Part shown: one piece after another, positions 33,546 to 44,168 of the stretch
Numbering within the stretch: position 1 is the stretch's first letter
Layout: each line of letters starts with the position of its first letter
Source: Porites lobata
Lineage: Eukaryota > Cnidaria > Anthozoa > Scleractinia > Poritidae
NCBI GenBank assembly: GCA_942486035.1
Contig: CALNXK010000163.1
Coordinates: 176,001 to 240,000, forward strand
Length of the DNA: 64,000 nt
Direction: 5' to 3'
Program-made: the position numbers and the translations under genes
The notes under the pieces: model-generated
The model's database searches: none
What the model was told of the DNA's origin: nothing
Seen by the model: only the letters and a program-made list of their open reading frames with translations

Positions 33546-34800
33546 GTCCTGTCTCTGTGCCACTAGCAGCAATTGAGAATCTGTGAAAGGCGCCCAATTA
33601 TTCAAAGAGGAAACCGTCTTGACTAGACGTAGCAAAGGTCTAACTATAGCAAATCTTAGGACTAAATAAGGTAAGAAAACAAACCCGTTAGTTTCGTAGT
33701 AGCTTGATCTAGAGGTAGACAGGTTTTCTTTGGGTCCAGAATAGTGTTAAGTGAATGCAGTCACAATGATTTCCTTTTTTTTATCTAGCAAACATTATGT
33801 GCACCAACTATCAAAATATCAGTTTAATGGCAAGCACGGTATCAGACCCGCTCGATAAAACAACACTACTATAACTAGCAATAAGATTTTGGTAGTCTGC
33901 AACACAATATTTCTTTGTTATTGTTTTTAAAATCGTTCAGTTGTATTTCAGAATTTCGTTATATGTCGAAGGAATGATCAATGACAATCGGTCATGGCAG
34001 TATTTATAACCGTGCTTGTTCGTTAACAGTTTTAACGTAGTTACGTTTCGATCTCGCTAGAGATCAAACTTATATGATCCCTGTTCACTGAAGTTAGATC
34101 ACATGATTTATCCACTCAGTAAGTATACACGTGATTAGAAAACAGCGAAACGAAACACTTACAAACTGTCGAAAACTGAGGAGCGTAACCAAGGGCTAAC
34201 ATGTTTGCTCCTTACATTTTTATAGGCGATGGTCGTTTATTAGCTTTGAGGGAACTCGGCCATTTTGAGGAAAATTAATATTGTACATTTGGTATTCGTA
34301 GTAACACATGAGCAGGAGATCTCAGCAAGCTCTGCTGAGCTTTTCAGAGGACTTAAGGTCCCCGACTTTTCTTATCATTTATAAAATAACTGAGATTGTA
34401 CGTGATCTGACCAGCACAATAGGTAAGGAGACTAGACGTGAAGGAGTGGCTGTGTAGGATTTTCGATAAATAGAACATTTTGGTAATTGAAACCTAGAAA
34501 CCGTCACCTCTATTATATTTGGCATCACTCCGTGTTATAAGAGCTTTTAAGCAATTTTCATTTTGTTATTTTCGTATGGATTTTTTACTTTATTGTTTTT
34601 ATTATCTTTTTAAACATAATTTCACCTAGTTATATTGGGTCCAAAAAATATATTATGTATTATGTGATTTAGCATTTTTTTTTTAATTTGTCTTTTACAC
34701 TTTAATTTTAACTAGTTGTATTCTGTCCCCTTAGCAGAATATAATTATTTGGTTCACTTTAAGGCTATTAACTGAATATGATCCTTATCATTGTTTACTA
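33546..34800. other. Intergenic region between divergent genes B and C
   Basis: About 1.25 kb that should hold regulatory DNA for both genes. AT-rich; no open frame or repeat that I can name. The sequence just before the first C exon ends in TTTACTAATTGCAG, a likely splice acceptor, so C probably has an upstream UTR exon here. Confidence 0.4.
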
Positions 34801-34822
34801 ATTGCAGCCACGTTTGCCACTG

Positions 34823-35467
34823 ATGTGCGGCCGGATAAAGCAGTGTATGTATTTAGCCTTGATGTGTTTGTTCGTTGTATACAGAGAAACCAGGGGAACG
34901 AACGGAACATGTGTTTGCTATGATAACAATGGGGGTGTCTACAACCTTCAACCACTGCAAAGAACTGATGGGAATCCCAGGTTTGAAAGCCGTTACTGAC
35001 ATATTTTAAAAGCAGCTTCGAATACAGGAAAAAACTGCTAGTAAGAATCTATTGGTTTGAAACCTGCTGGCAGAAATTTACTATATATTTTAATACTCAA
35101 ACTGAAGAACCTGTTTAGCTAAACAGGATCAAGCAGGTTCTTAAATGTGGGATACATTAAAATATTATGGTAAATGTTTTAACCAAGGAGTTTGACTTTG
35201 AGATTGCAAATTTATATTCAAGAAAGTACCTTATTTACATGTATAAGCAAATTGTTTATTTTACTTTATTTTTCAATGTACAACTCTCGTTGGGGAAGTA
35301 ACACTAAATAATTATACATTCTGTAATCAGTTTTATTAGTACAGGTAATCACATGATTTCGAGTGCAATTTGGAATAAATAAGCACAAGTAAATTTTTTC
35401 AAAGGCTAACAAAATTGCACGAGCCCGTAGAGCGAGTGCAATTTCTGGTCTTTGAAAAAATTTACGA

Positions 35468-35499
<32 letters not shown>

Positions 35500-38400
35500 C
35501 CATGTGATTACTTATTAATAATATTCATGAAAAAAATTGCGAGATAGCTTTAAAATCACGTAAACCATGTGCAAAAATAATTTATTCCAAGTGCTGCAAA
35601 TATCATCACACGTGCAGTCAAAGCAACATTTTTCTCGATGTTTTTAAAGTTGACACGCCGCAACGGACTAAACAGTTCATGGAATCGTTCAATCTATATC
35701 GGAGTCACTTTCGATGAAGCGCAATCGCCGTTTGCAAGGGCGAATGGTAGGCGAATGGTAGGTGTTGTTGAGGTTGAATGTTACATTGCAGTTGGTGAAG
35801 GACTTAATTACATTCTGCGCTTGTGAACTCATCTTATGTGGAATTACTGCACTTTAAGTAAAAGGACCAGGTGTATTACCCGCTGGCTTCGGTGTGCTAT
35901 TCATTCGTGAGATGGCCCACGAAAGCTGTCGCTGTTCGTCTTCGTCTGCTTCATCGTAGTCATCTAAAGATTGGATATTTCTGTGACCAGTGACTTTTGC
36001 AATTGCCGACCTTTCGAGATTCGTCTTCTTCATCTTGCCGACTACTGTTTTACGGGCACTGTGATTGGAAAACCGCTTCTCAGATGTCTCAAGGTCTGTT
36101 CCGGAGATGATGCTCTTCATCATGGAGTTGATTTTATTTTCTCCCATGGGCTGTACCTTGTACCAAATTTCGTCGTCGACTCGTCTGTTGTACTTTATCG
36201 AGAGATAAAATGGACCACTCGTCCTCAGATTGGAAGGTGTACGGCTAATGTACTGACGAAATAAAGTAACTGGACATCTTCCTTCCCCGGAGTGAAACAT
36301 TTTGGGCTGGAACTGTCTTGGCTTTGCACTCAAACCTCCAGGTCTTGTTTTCGTAGGCCCTTATGCAAACTCAACAAATTCGAGGCCGTCGTTACCGTTC
36401 ATGATTCTGAAATCCTCCAGTCTCATTCCGTGGTGTTCTTGCCTTCCAAGGAGACCAACGTGTTGGGTAAGGAGCCACCACATTGTTTGAATTAAAGATT
36501 CTGGGTTATTACCTCCGAATTTTCCGCTCTTCCAGAGAATTTCTTCTTCCTCCTCTGATACTTGTGGAGCTTTGTTTGGGCGCTTACCACGGCCAGCCAA
36601 GCGAAGCTGTTTCGCTTTGCCTTCCAACACCTGTTTGGACGAACTAAATTCTCGGTCACGTACAATGGACAGGGTGTAGCCTTTGTTCTTTAAGTGTCTG
36701 TCAAGCGAGGCCATCATTACTTTAAGGCTTTCTGGTTCATAATCTTCACCTTGTTTATTTTTTACTTCGGCGTAGAGATGCTCGAGCAAAGTGTTAAGCA
36801 CAGCCGGCTCATAATTTTCTATTTCATCTGTAATTTTCTTTTCTAAGGAGCATTTCTTCCAAACAGAGAGCCAAAAATCGCTGCTTTTTGCAGTGTTTCT
36901 CGTTTTTGGAGCAGTTTTTCAGCTCCTCTATAGTTATTGAGGTCGCAAAAGCAAATCTGCTACAAACGCCAGCCATTACGGTTTTTGCTCGAAACTGGTC
37001 CAGAGCGGATCCAAATTTTACGCCATTAAGATGGCGCACTTGATTGGCTCTCAGTGAGTTCCTTTGTTTATTAACCAATCAGAATGCCTCGATTGTTACC
37101 TCTTTTCTGCACTAAATTACCTTTTTTCTGCACCGTGTTACCAACAAACTGCATTTCTCTTAGCCAATCACAATCGAGAAATGTTTTCATGTATATTAAG
37201 ACTTTTGGGAACAAATTCTGTATATTTCAAGACCAAACCCAAGTTTATTTATTTTTATAGAAGTCAACAACTATATCTTGATAGAACTGTATCTTTATAG
37301 AAATTAAGAACTACCAATAACTACCCCAAAATAGCCAGACTTTAAATAATGTAGTTTCTTACACGCGGGTTTTCACTGTACTAGTCTAAATTACTGACTA
37401 ATTGGCTAGGCAATTCTGTATAAATTGTAAATGCAGAACGCCTTATCCTTCGGGCACTTCAATGATCTAAAAATCACCTTAAGATTTCTTCCTCCAACAG
37501 CTTTCTGGAGGTACCAGGCAGAGGAAAGATGGCTGATTATAAGTATGCATACAATCCCTGCATCTCATTTAAAATTAAAGCGCCATTACAACACAAAAAT
37601 CATTGTGTTGTTGATGTAGCGGTGAGTTTTTTCATCGAGTGTACAAATGAATAAGCGCTTCTAGAGTATACTCTCTCTGCGAGGTAACGAAATATATTTC
37701 CACGTTGGGAAAAGAGCGGAAATTTAAACAATACGAATTTTGACATCATTAAGTCGTAGTTCTTTCTCTAAGTTTAGATCTGAAAGTATCGTCACCGCTG
37801 TTAATTAATTCATCAATACGCAATGTTTTTCACCTGCTTATAACAACATCTAAATGTTCCGAAAGCAGAACAGGGCAAATTTAGTGATACATTTCAAATG
37901 CGTTGAAAAATACAGCCAATCCGCAACGCACAGTGTTAACAGTCAGTGACATCGTAAGTAAGGAAGTGCTTCAGTCAACGACTTTGCTATCACCTAAGAC
38001 GCAGAACGGTGGTCAGGACTTGATCTCTGAGTCTCCCGACAAGAAGTCTTCCCGCTCATGAATTGTTTATCGTTTCAGATATGTCGTTGGCTACAAAATG
38101 GTGCTATTTACACAAAAATTGGAGATCAAAGTACGGCACAGTGTGGTGAACCGACAAGGATGCACTTAATATACAAGACTAAGTATGTAAGACCGTAATG
38201 GACATTATTGCTGGCGAGCAAAATGCGCGCCCGCAGTTGTATTCTTGAATAACCGATAGCCAAAATTTCAGACGTTACTTCGTCTAACAAGGATGCAGCT
38301 AATATACAAGACTAAGTATGTAAGGCCGTAATGTACATTATTGATGGCGAGCCCGCAGTTGTATTCTTGAATAACCGATAGCCGGAATTTCAGACGTTAC

Positions 38401-39324
38401 TTGGAGTCGCTTACTCCCTCAGTAACGTTTGAATCGACCGGCCATTAATGCCTTCCAGTGACGTCACTTCCCGAAATTTTATGATTTTTTTACATTTTTT
38501 CTGCCCCCTCCCCGCCCTCTGGAAAATAGGTAGTACGATTTACCGCGTGTAGAACCACATCATCTTTCATGTTAAAAGTTGACTTATTTATTTATTTAGC
38601 TTCTCCTAACTAGAATACAATCTTTATACATGAATACATAAAGATTATTAGGCAGGGAGACCACTACAGCCTGACCAATTACAATGGATCCGTCGTTAAT
38701 TAAAAAACAAAACAAGACAATCGTTGAAAAAAAACAAGAATAACTAGAGCTACTGATATATAAACAAGAAAATCAAAAGGAAACAAAACAGAAGTTCAAA
38801 TTGCTAGAAGCAGCACGTCGGCGGGCACAGGAGAGTCCTCGCTATGCTGCACCTGGGACAGACTGTTCTCCAGGTTCTGATGTCGTCAACGTCGTACAGG
38901 TCCAGCACCTTATTGTAATATTGAAGTAGTGAACGCTTAAATGAGGCTATAGAGATGTGACTTGTGCATAACTCATCATCAGCGGGCGGAACATTCCATG
39001 TGCCGCACCCGCGCAGCTAGCCAAGATGACGGAAAAACCCTGTGGGAGGCACTGTCCATTGCTGTTGGAAGTGTTCTATTTGTGATACTTGTAATTTTCG
39101 CCACCTTTTTTCGCTTGGTTACAACCCAACAGAATAGGAACGACCACGGCGAAAGGAAACATCTCTTTAATGATCAAGACAGCGGAATCGGCGAAAGTAG
39201 AAACAGTTTTCCTGACTCCAACCTGGGAAGGAGGATCGCAAACCTTCTAAATGGTTCACCGCCAGTATCAAAAAATTCTAGCTCAAATAACAATATACCA
39301 ATATACCACCCAAAGATATCTTAA
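34823..39324 (+). CDS. Gene C: MRH-type membrane protein, probably defective
   Basis: Exons seen: 34823-34980 (coding from ATG; the exon likely begins at 34808), 37501-37621, 38079-38182, 39017-39324 (stop). The first three join in phase. Signal peptide: MCGRIKQCMYLALMCLFVV. MRH start CYDNNGGVYNLQPL; second exon YKYAYNPC; third ICRWLQNGAIYTKIGDQS. The last exon gives a transmembrane helix (ALSIAVGSVLFVILVIFATF) and a tail with GERKHLFND. The two exons that carry WKAII and CPNGC in gene A were not found between 38183 and 39016, and joining exon 3 straight to the membrane exon breaks the frame (phase 2 into 1). A LINE tail sits directly before the last acceptor. Closest paralogue is gene A by tail and TM. 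It may be a pseudogene or make only a secreted half-domain. Confidence 0.7.
35346..35511. repeat. Foldback MITE, 166 bp
   Basis: Arms GTAATCACATGATTTCGAGT... and ...ACGAGAAAAACCATGTGATT are inverses for about 75 bp around a short CGAGCCCGTAGAGCG loop. An unpaired arm of the same family is at 31865-31897. It lies in the first intron of gene C. Confidence 0.75.
35854..36976 (-). pseudogene. KIAA1958-like (Crypton-type) tyrosine recombinase, frameshifted
   Basis: The minus strand reads almost a whole recombinase in three frames. It starts at ATG 36976 (MAGVCSRFAFATSITIEELK) with KHCKK, then shifts near 36905 into a WLSVWKKCSLEKKITDEIE frame, continues through YEPESLKVMMASLDRHLKNK and TQHVGLLGRQEHHGM, and shifts again near 36360. 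The catalytic part follows: SNHSARKTVVGKM (H..R) and GHRNIQSLDDYDEAD (histidine/arginine box and nucleophilic Tyr). The upstream catalytic Arg is probably that in GRQEHHGM. Two single-base-type frameshifts and an otherwise clean text suggest a young corpse. In this family the enzyme inserts circular DNA by site-specific recombination. It lies in the first intron of gene C, antisense. Confidence 0.78.
38156..38405 (+). repeat. Tandem duplication across an exon border of gene C
   Basis: About 115-125 bp beginning in the last 30 bp of exon 38079-38182 (ACAAGGATGCA.TTAATATAC), through its donor and into the intron, is repeated directly at about 38288-38405. Copy 2 lacks the exon's start but keeps the donor (AAGACTAA/GTATGT). 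Confidence 0.8.
38584..38998 (-). mobile_element. LINE 3' fragment in gene C
   Basis: The minus strand encodes a reverse-transcriptase tail: TWNVPPADDELCTSHISIAS, then FKRSLLQYYNKVLDLYDVDD and RTWRTVCPRCSIARTLLCPP. A 200-bp 3' UTR and a TAAATAAATAAATAAG tail at 38584-38599 follow. It ends within about 20 bp of the acceptor of the gene C membrane exon (39016), so the normal polypyrimidine tract may have been replaced. Confidence 0.8.
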
Positions 39325-40265
39325 AGAAAACTGAACGTTCTAATGTAGCCGTTTAAGACCACTACTGCTAGATGTTGTGCATGTGAAACCATTCGAACTG
39401 TCATACTAGCCATACACCGTTTTGTATAAACATTTGTTGCTGGCAAAAATTCGTCTTAAAGCTTTTGCCATACAGTGGCAAAACAAGTGTTCTGGACGTT
39501 GTATTTTATTTTCCCAAATGATTTCTCAAAACTGCCTTCGACAAATCTCTTTTAGTACCGAGTTATCTGATCATAAACCATGATTTTTTTACTTTTTTTT
39601 TTTTCTTATCATGTAGTTCATAATAAAAGAAAACGAAAATGACGGAAATGAATTACTTCCAATTTTTTTCTCCGAAATCCCGTGGACGCAAGAAAAAACT
39701 GCTTCAAGCACTTACCGCGTGCATCATAAACTCTTTAACGACAAAAGTGAACATATTGTGTTTGACTGAAGTTATGGATCGAAAGACGCTCTGTAAGCAA
39801 CGTAAGTTCTAAGGAGCCATATGACATGTTTCATCGTCGGAGACCCAGGGACAGTTAGTCAGGTCGATAAAATGTTCGTGGTGAAAGACGAGCCCCTGGG
39901 CACTTACTCTTTCCGAACCAGTTCCAGAAGCGTTTGAATTGCCTGCTTCTGATTGGCCAGAAAAATTTTTTTCTGGCCAATCAGCGAAGAGAAGCTGCCG
40001 GTTGACTTTTGTGTTTTCTCACACGACGTAGTTTTCCTCATCGATCGCCATAGCTGCGTAGTCCGTTCAACGGGGAGAGTTTCTCGAGGAAAGTTTCAGA
40101 ACAAAATGTTAACAACCCGCAAAAATTACAACCTTTAGCACGGCTACAAGAAACGAACACACTCCGATGAATTCTTAGGGCGGAACTTTCCAAGGTATCG
40201 TAAATTTTATTCTGCTACGATATGCGATGCATGACTTTCACTCCAGACCTTAATTTGCTCACAAT
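39325..40265. other. 3' region of gene C
   Basis: AATAAA at 39622 could end the gene C message. A perfect short hairpin CTGATTGGCCAGAAAAA with its inverse lies at 39946-39983. No gene. Confidence 0.45.
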
Positions 40266-40763
40266 AGCTGTGGTCACACTACAGACTTTTTACCTAGGTA
40301 AACACGACTTGTTGACAGTTTACCTAGGGAAACTTGATTTTTTAAGTGTGACCGATTTTTCCCTAGCTAACTTACCTCGGGGAAATTTTATCGTCTGGGG
40401 CTTGGATATGTCTCGATAACAATAGAGTTTCCCTTGACAGCTACCCCAAAGCAATAGTCGTGGTTATACTAGCCCTTTTACCCATGGGTAAATAGCGTTT
40501 GCCCACGGGAAAGGACTTTTTTGTGTGTAACCGCTTTTCCCAGACCGAAACTGCCCTAGGGTTATTTCCATGGATACATCAAAAAGAACAAAAGAACTTC
40601 CCATGACAGTTCCTGAACTGAAAAGTACGGTTTATCTGCTCCCTGAGGTGGCTTGGCCAATCATAAAGCAGAACGCAGCTAATACAGGAAATCGCGTGAG
40701 GCGCTCTGAGGTGACCTCTGAAGCACTTGGCTAATTTCGCGCCTACTTCTAGCACGAGATAAC

Positions 40764-41888
40764 ATGGCAGGGTTTCGTGCATCACTGTGAGTATTTCTTT
40801 CTTTATTTATTTTCATGAGTTTGCCCTTCAGACTGCCAGTTACGAGGTTGATTAAATTATAATCTTTCTGTTTATCTGTTTATAGGAACGCTAGTCAAAA
40901 TGAAGATCCCTATTACAACGGATATTTATTTGCGGCACGAAATCAAACAAGGCCGCAGGGAATCAACAACACTGGTAATACCCTGTATGGTGTTAGCATG
41001 GCTCAAAATCAGCCTCCACTGCATTATCCAGCGATGTTAAATCCCTACCCGATTTACCAGAACCCTGTACCCGGTACTAGCAATCACCTTCAGTTTGAAC
41101 CAGACAGGGACAGCGCTAGTCCAACTCCAAGTGAATCCTCGAACCGAAGCGACGATCGTAACAAGCGCAGTAGCTGGTCGTTGACCGAAGAGAGATGCTT
41201 AATTGCCGCTTTTAAGGAGTACTACGATAGACTTAAGTCTACAAAAAGCAGTCAAGCCAAAAAAAACATATGGGAAGATATTTTGAAGCAGTTTCAAAGT
41301 ATGTGCTTTGACAATGGCGTGGAATCTGAAAAGTCATTAGCGCAGTTAAAGGAAAAGTGGCGGGCGCTCTTGGATAAATACAAAAGCGTATGTGATAACA
41401 ACAATCGCACGGGAAGGGAACGGAAAACGTTCAAGCACTATGAAGACATCGACGAATTTATGGCTTCATCAGACAAAGTGAATCCAAGATTTGTCAAGGA
41501 AACGAAAGCCCACCGACAGGATTGCAGCTCTGATGATACCGACGATATTTTATCGACCGGAAATCAAGATTGCAGTAAGAAAACAGAGAAACGGCCGCCC
41601 AGCTCTGCTGGAGGAGATAGTGCGGATGCAGAGAAAACTGGAAAAACTGGGCAAAAGGATGAAAAAGGACCAAAAAAGAAGAAGAAAAGGCTTAGCGGCG
41701 ATGACATGGAGCTAGCAATCCTTGACATGATGAAGTCACAGCAAGAAGCCATCCAAAGATCCGAAGAGAATGACGAGAGAGTTTTTGAAGCTCTCCTCAA
41801 ATCTCAGGCAGAAGCGCAGCGACAACACCAAGAATTTGTTGTGTCTGTGTTAGGAAAACTCGGAGACATATTTGCTTCCAAAAAATAG
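40764..41888 (+). CDS. Harbinger-2 Myb/SANT-like DNA-binding protein
   Basis: Two exons, 40764-40786 and 40886-41888, joined in frame after the short first exon MAGFRASL, give 341 residues. The start is supported by an in-frame join to a 1-kb open frame with no stop; a later Met (MAQNQPPLHYP, at 40998) could serve if the intron were ignored. Domains: a Pro/Ser-rich N-terminus; a trihelix Myb/SANT domain at about 99-200 (SSWSLTEERCLIAAFKEYYD, LAQLKEKWRALLDKYKSV); a lysine-rich nuclear signal (KKKKKR); a C-terminal coiled coil (SEENDERVFEALLKSQAEAQ). In Harbinger elements this protein binds DNA and recruits the transposase. Intact. Confidence 0.85.
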
Positions 41889-42299
41889 GTTTAACTCAGC
41901 GCTTTTATTCCAAAGAAAAAAGGAACTGTTTACATGATTGTTGCAAAACTGCAAAAAGAAATTTTAATTGATCTTGAATAGTATTTTGGACACTAAAATA
42001 CACAGTGCTGTAAAATGGTTACAACCGCTGTTTCTTAAGTATAATAGACGTTACAGTTGTTTAGCAAACAGAATTTTTATATTTCCTGTAATTATCCCGT
42101 GTAAAATTCTACACCATTTTTGATTGATTTTATATTACTATATATATATACATATTTATTCAATCTGCTGTTACTTTCAGGTTTGGATCAATGGGATCAG
42201 ATATATGATTGCTTAAATAAATTGCAAAGCAAAATATAATTATTTCGTAACCTTCTATAATTTAGGACGCAAAGAGGACAAAATCAAGGGGATATATGT

Positions 42300-43580
42300 C
42301 TATTGATTTGCAACGTATTGAACAAGGGCTTGTAGAACCGCAGCTGCAGCCTGGGAGGGGGGGCCGCCGTCGTCATCATCATCATCATCGCTATCATCAT
42401 CATCACTATCATCTATGTCGAGTTCATCTCCTCGTAAAACACAAATGTTATGTAGCACGCAGCAGGCGATGATAGTGTCAGGTATTCTGTCACTGTCTTC
42501 GTCTAGGCGCTTAAGTAATACCCTCCACCTTCCTTTGGTCATACCAAATGCATGTTCGGATACTATTCTCGCCTTGGATACCTCTCGGTTGAAATTCCTC
42601 TGGTCGCGCGTAAGCCCACCGTTATCCTTAAATGGTCGGATAAGCCAGGTTTTGTTTGGATAAGCAGTGTCTCCCACGATAAGTGGGCGCACTACAGTTC
42701 CGCCTAAGTCAAATGTAGGTTCCATTAGGATATTCTCATCTTCAGCAGCCCAATAAACGTCAGTTAAACGCAGCATCCGAGCATCATGTAGACTTCCAGG
42801 AAAACCAGTGGCCACGGATAAATAGAGGCCAGAGGCATCAACTATTCCCTGTACTAAAAAACTGTAGAAATGTTTCCGGTTAAAGTAGTCTTCATGGTTA
42901 ATTTTCGGGGCCTTAATAGGTACATGGCTTCCATCTATTGCTCCAACTACATTAGGTAATTTACTTTTATTGTCGAAGCCTTTAATTTTTTTAGCTATCT
43001 CTGCTGCAGTAGAAGGAAATTTGATAAACTCATCTTGAAGTCGGCATATTTCTTGAACAAATTCATGGCAACACTTTACAACAGTCGGTTTTGCCAACCC
43101 AACCATCAGTCCACACGAGCGGTAGCACTCTCCAGTAGCTAGTCGCCAGAGGCTTGCACCGACGCGCTTTGGAACTGGAATGGCATCTCGCATCCTAGTG
43201 TTTTGCCGCTGGAGCGCCGGTCCAACGAGCTGGCATATATATTCAAAGGTATCGCGCGAAACTCTAAAGTTTTCTTTCCACCAGAGATCCAGTGCATTGT
43301 TATTTAGAAGTTCCTGAAACCAGTTCTGTGGTCGTGGAAATACCCAAACTCTTCTAGGCCGGCGAGCAAATTGGCGACGAGCTCGTAAATTTAAATACAA
43401 TGCCGATAAACCTTGCAGGTAGCGTAATCGAAAGCGCCTTCTTCGGTGTCTTCTCGCAAAAAACTGCTGGACTGTTATGTTTATGGAAGACTGTCGAATA
43501 ATAAGCAGGAGAATCACTGAAATTAAGCTTACTAGATCTCGATTCGTGTCATCCATGTTGATCTCCACTTTTCCCGCCAA
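42300..43580 (-). CDS. Harbinger-2 DDE transposase, intact catalytic triad
   Basis: A 426-residue uninterrupted frame, of usual family length. The N-terminus is very basic (RRHRRRRFRLR). A helix-turn-helix lies at about 142-172 (ASLWRLATGECYRSCGLMVG). The nuclease core has Asp216 in GAIDGSHVPIKAP, PGSLHDARML at 261-270, Asp304 in VGDTAYPNKTW and Glu342 in SEHAFGMTKGRWRVL. Asp304-Glu342 spacing is 37, within the DD35-37E range. CVLHNIC follows. The C-terminus has an Asp-rich run made by a GAT/GAC (ATC on +) repeat near 42373-42420. It cuts and joins element ends together with the convergent Myb-like partner. Confidence 0.92.
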   Translation of the reverse strand: MAGKVEINMDDTNRDLVSLISVILLLIIRQSSINITVQQFFARRHRRRRFRLRYLQGLSALYLNLRARRQFARRPRRVWVFPRPQNWFQELLNNNALDLWWKENFRVSRDTFEYICQLVGPALQRQNTRMRDAIPVPKRVGASLWRLATGECYRSCGLMVGLAKPTVVKCCHEFVQEICRLQDEFIKFPSTAAEIAKKIKGFDNKSKLPNVVGAIDGSHVPIKAPKINHEDYFNRKHFYSFLVQGIVDASGLYLSVATGFPGSLHDARMLRLTDVYWAAEDENILMEPTFDLGGTVVRPLIVGDTAYPNKTWLIRPFKDNGGLTRDQRNFNREVSKARIVSEHAFGMTKGRWRVLLKRLDEDSDRIPDTIIACCVLHNICVLRGDELDIDDSDDDDSDDDDDDDGGPPSQAAAAVLQALVQYVANQ

Positions 43581-44168
43581 TTCACAAGGTCAGTTAGCTC
43601 ATATCTAATTATATTTTACCCTGAGGGGTGTCTTTTACTGTGTAACCGCATCCCCAAGGGTAAAGTGAAACCTGAGCTAAACCAAACCCAAGCCATTTAC
43701 CCTCTGGAAGACCCCAAACCCAAGGTGTGTGTAACCACTACTAATAGCTAGGGAAAAATGAAATACTGAGGTTGCTAGCCAATAGTCGCTCATCGGCGAA
43801 GGTCTTGATGACAGAACCGGACATAGATCACGCTGTGAAAGAAATTTTGGGAGCACGAGTCGTCTACGTCTTCGCCTTTCTTCACCTTGCACGTTGAATT
43901 AGCTTAAGAAATAACAGCGAGATAAAAGAAAAAAACGTCTCTTTGATCAGCTAGATCCCTGCGCATTTTGCCTTCTTGAATTTACGCTCCAAAAGATTCA
44001 ACTGGCGTGAAAACTTTGGGAGCCCATATCAGTAGTGTGACCTTCCCAGAATTTTTACCTAGGTAAAACAAAACCCGAGATGAATTTACCTACGCAGATT
44101 TTTGATGAATTTGCCCAAGGTCAATCGGTTTCACCTAGGTAAAAGTCTGTAGTGTGACCACAGCTAAT

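Larger units (their letters stand above)
40456..43742. mobile_element. PIF/Harbinger DNA transposon 2, apparently intact
   Basis: Ends AGTCGTGGTTATAC (40456) and the inverse of AGTAGTGGTTACAC (43742), flanked by AAT on both sides (40453-40455, 43743-43745). Length 3287 bp. It carries a complete two-exon Myb/SANT-like gene on + and a complete transposase on -, convergent. All three catalytic residues are present. This is the best candidate here for a recently active element. Confidence 0.82.
40266..44165. mobile_element. Outer Harbinger-type element hosting a nested one
   Basis: Ends AGCTGTGGTCACACTACAGA at 40266 and, inverted, at 44165, followed by TTTTACCTAGGT on both sides. AAT flanks both ends (40263-40265, 44166-44168), a 3-bp duplication as in PIF/Harbinger. 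Without the inner element it would be about 610 bp with no genes, i.e. a MITE. Its ends resemble those of the inner element, so they are relatives. Confidence 0.7.
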
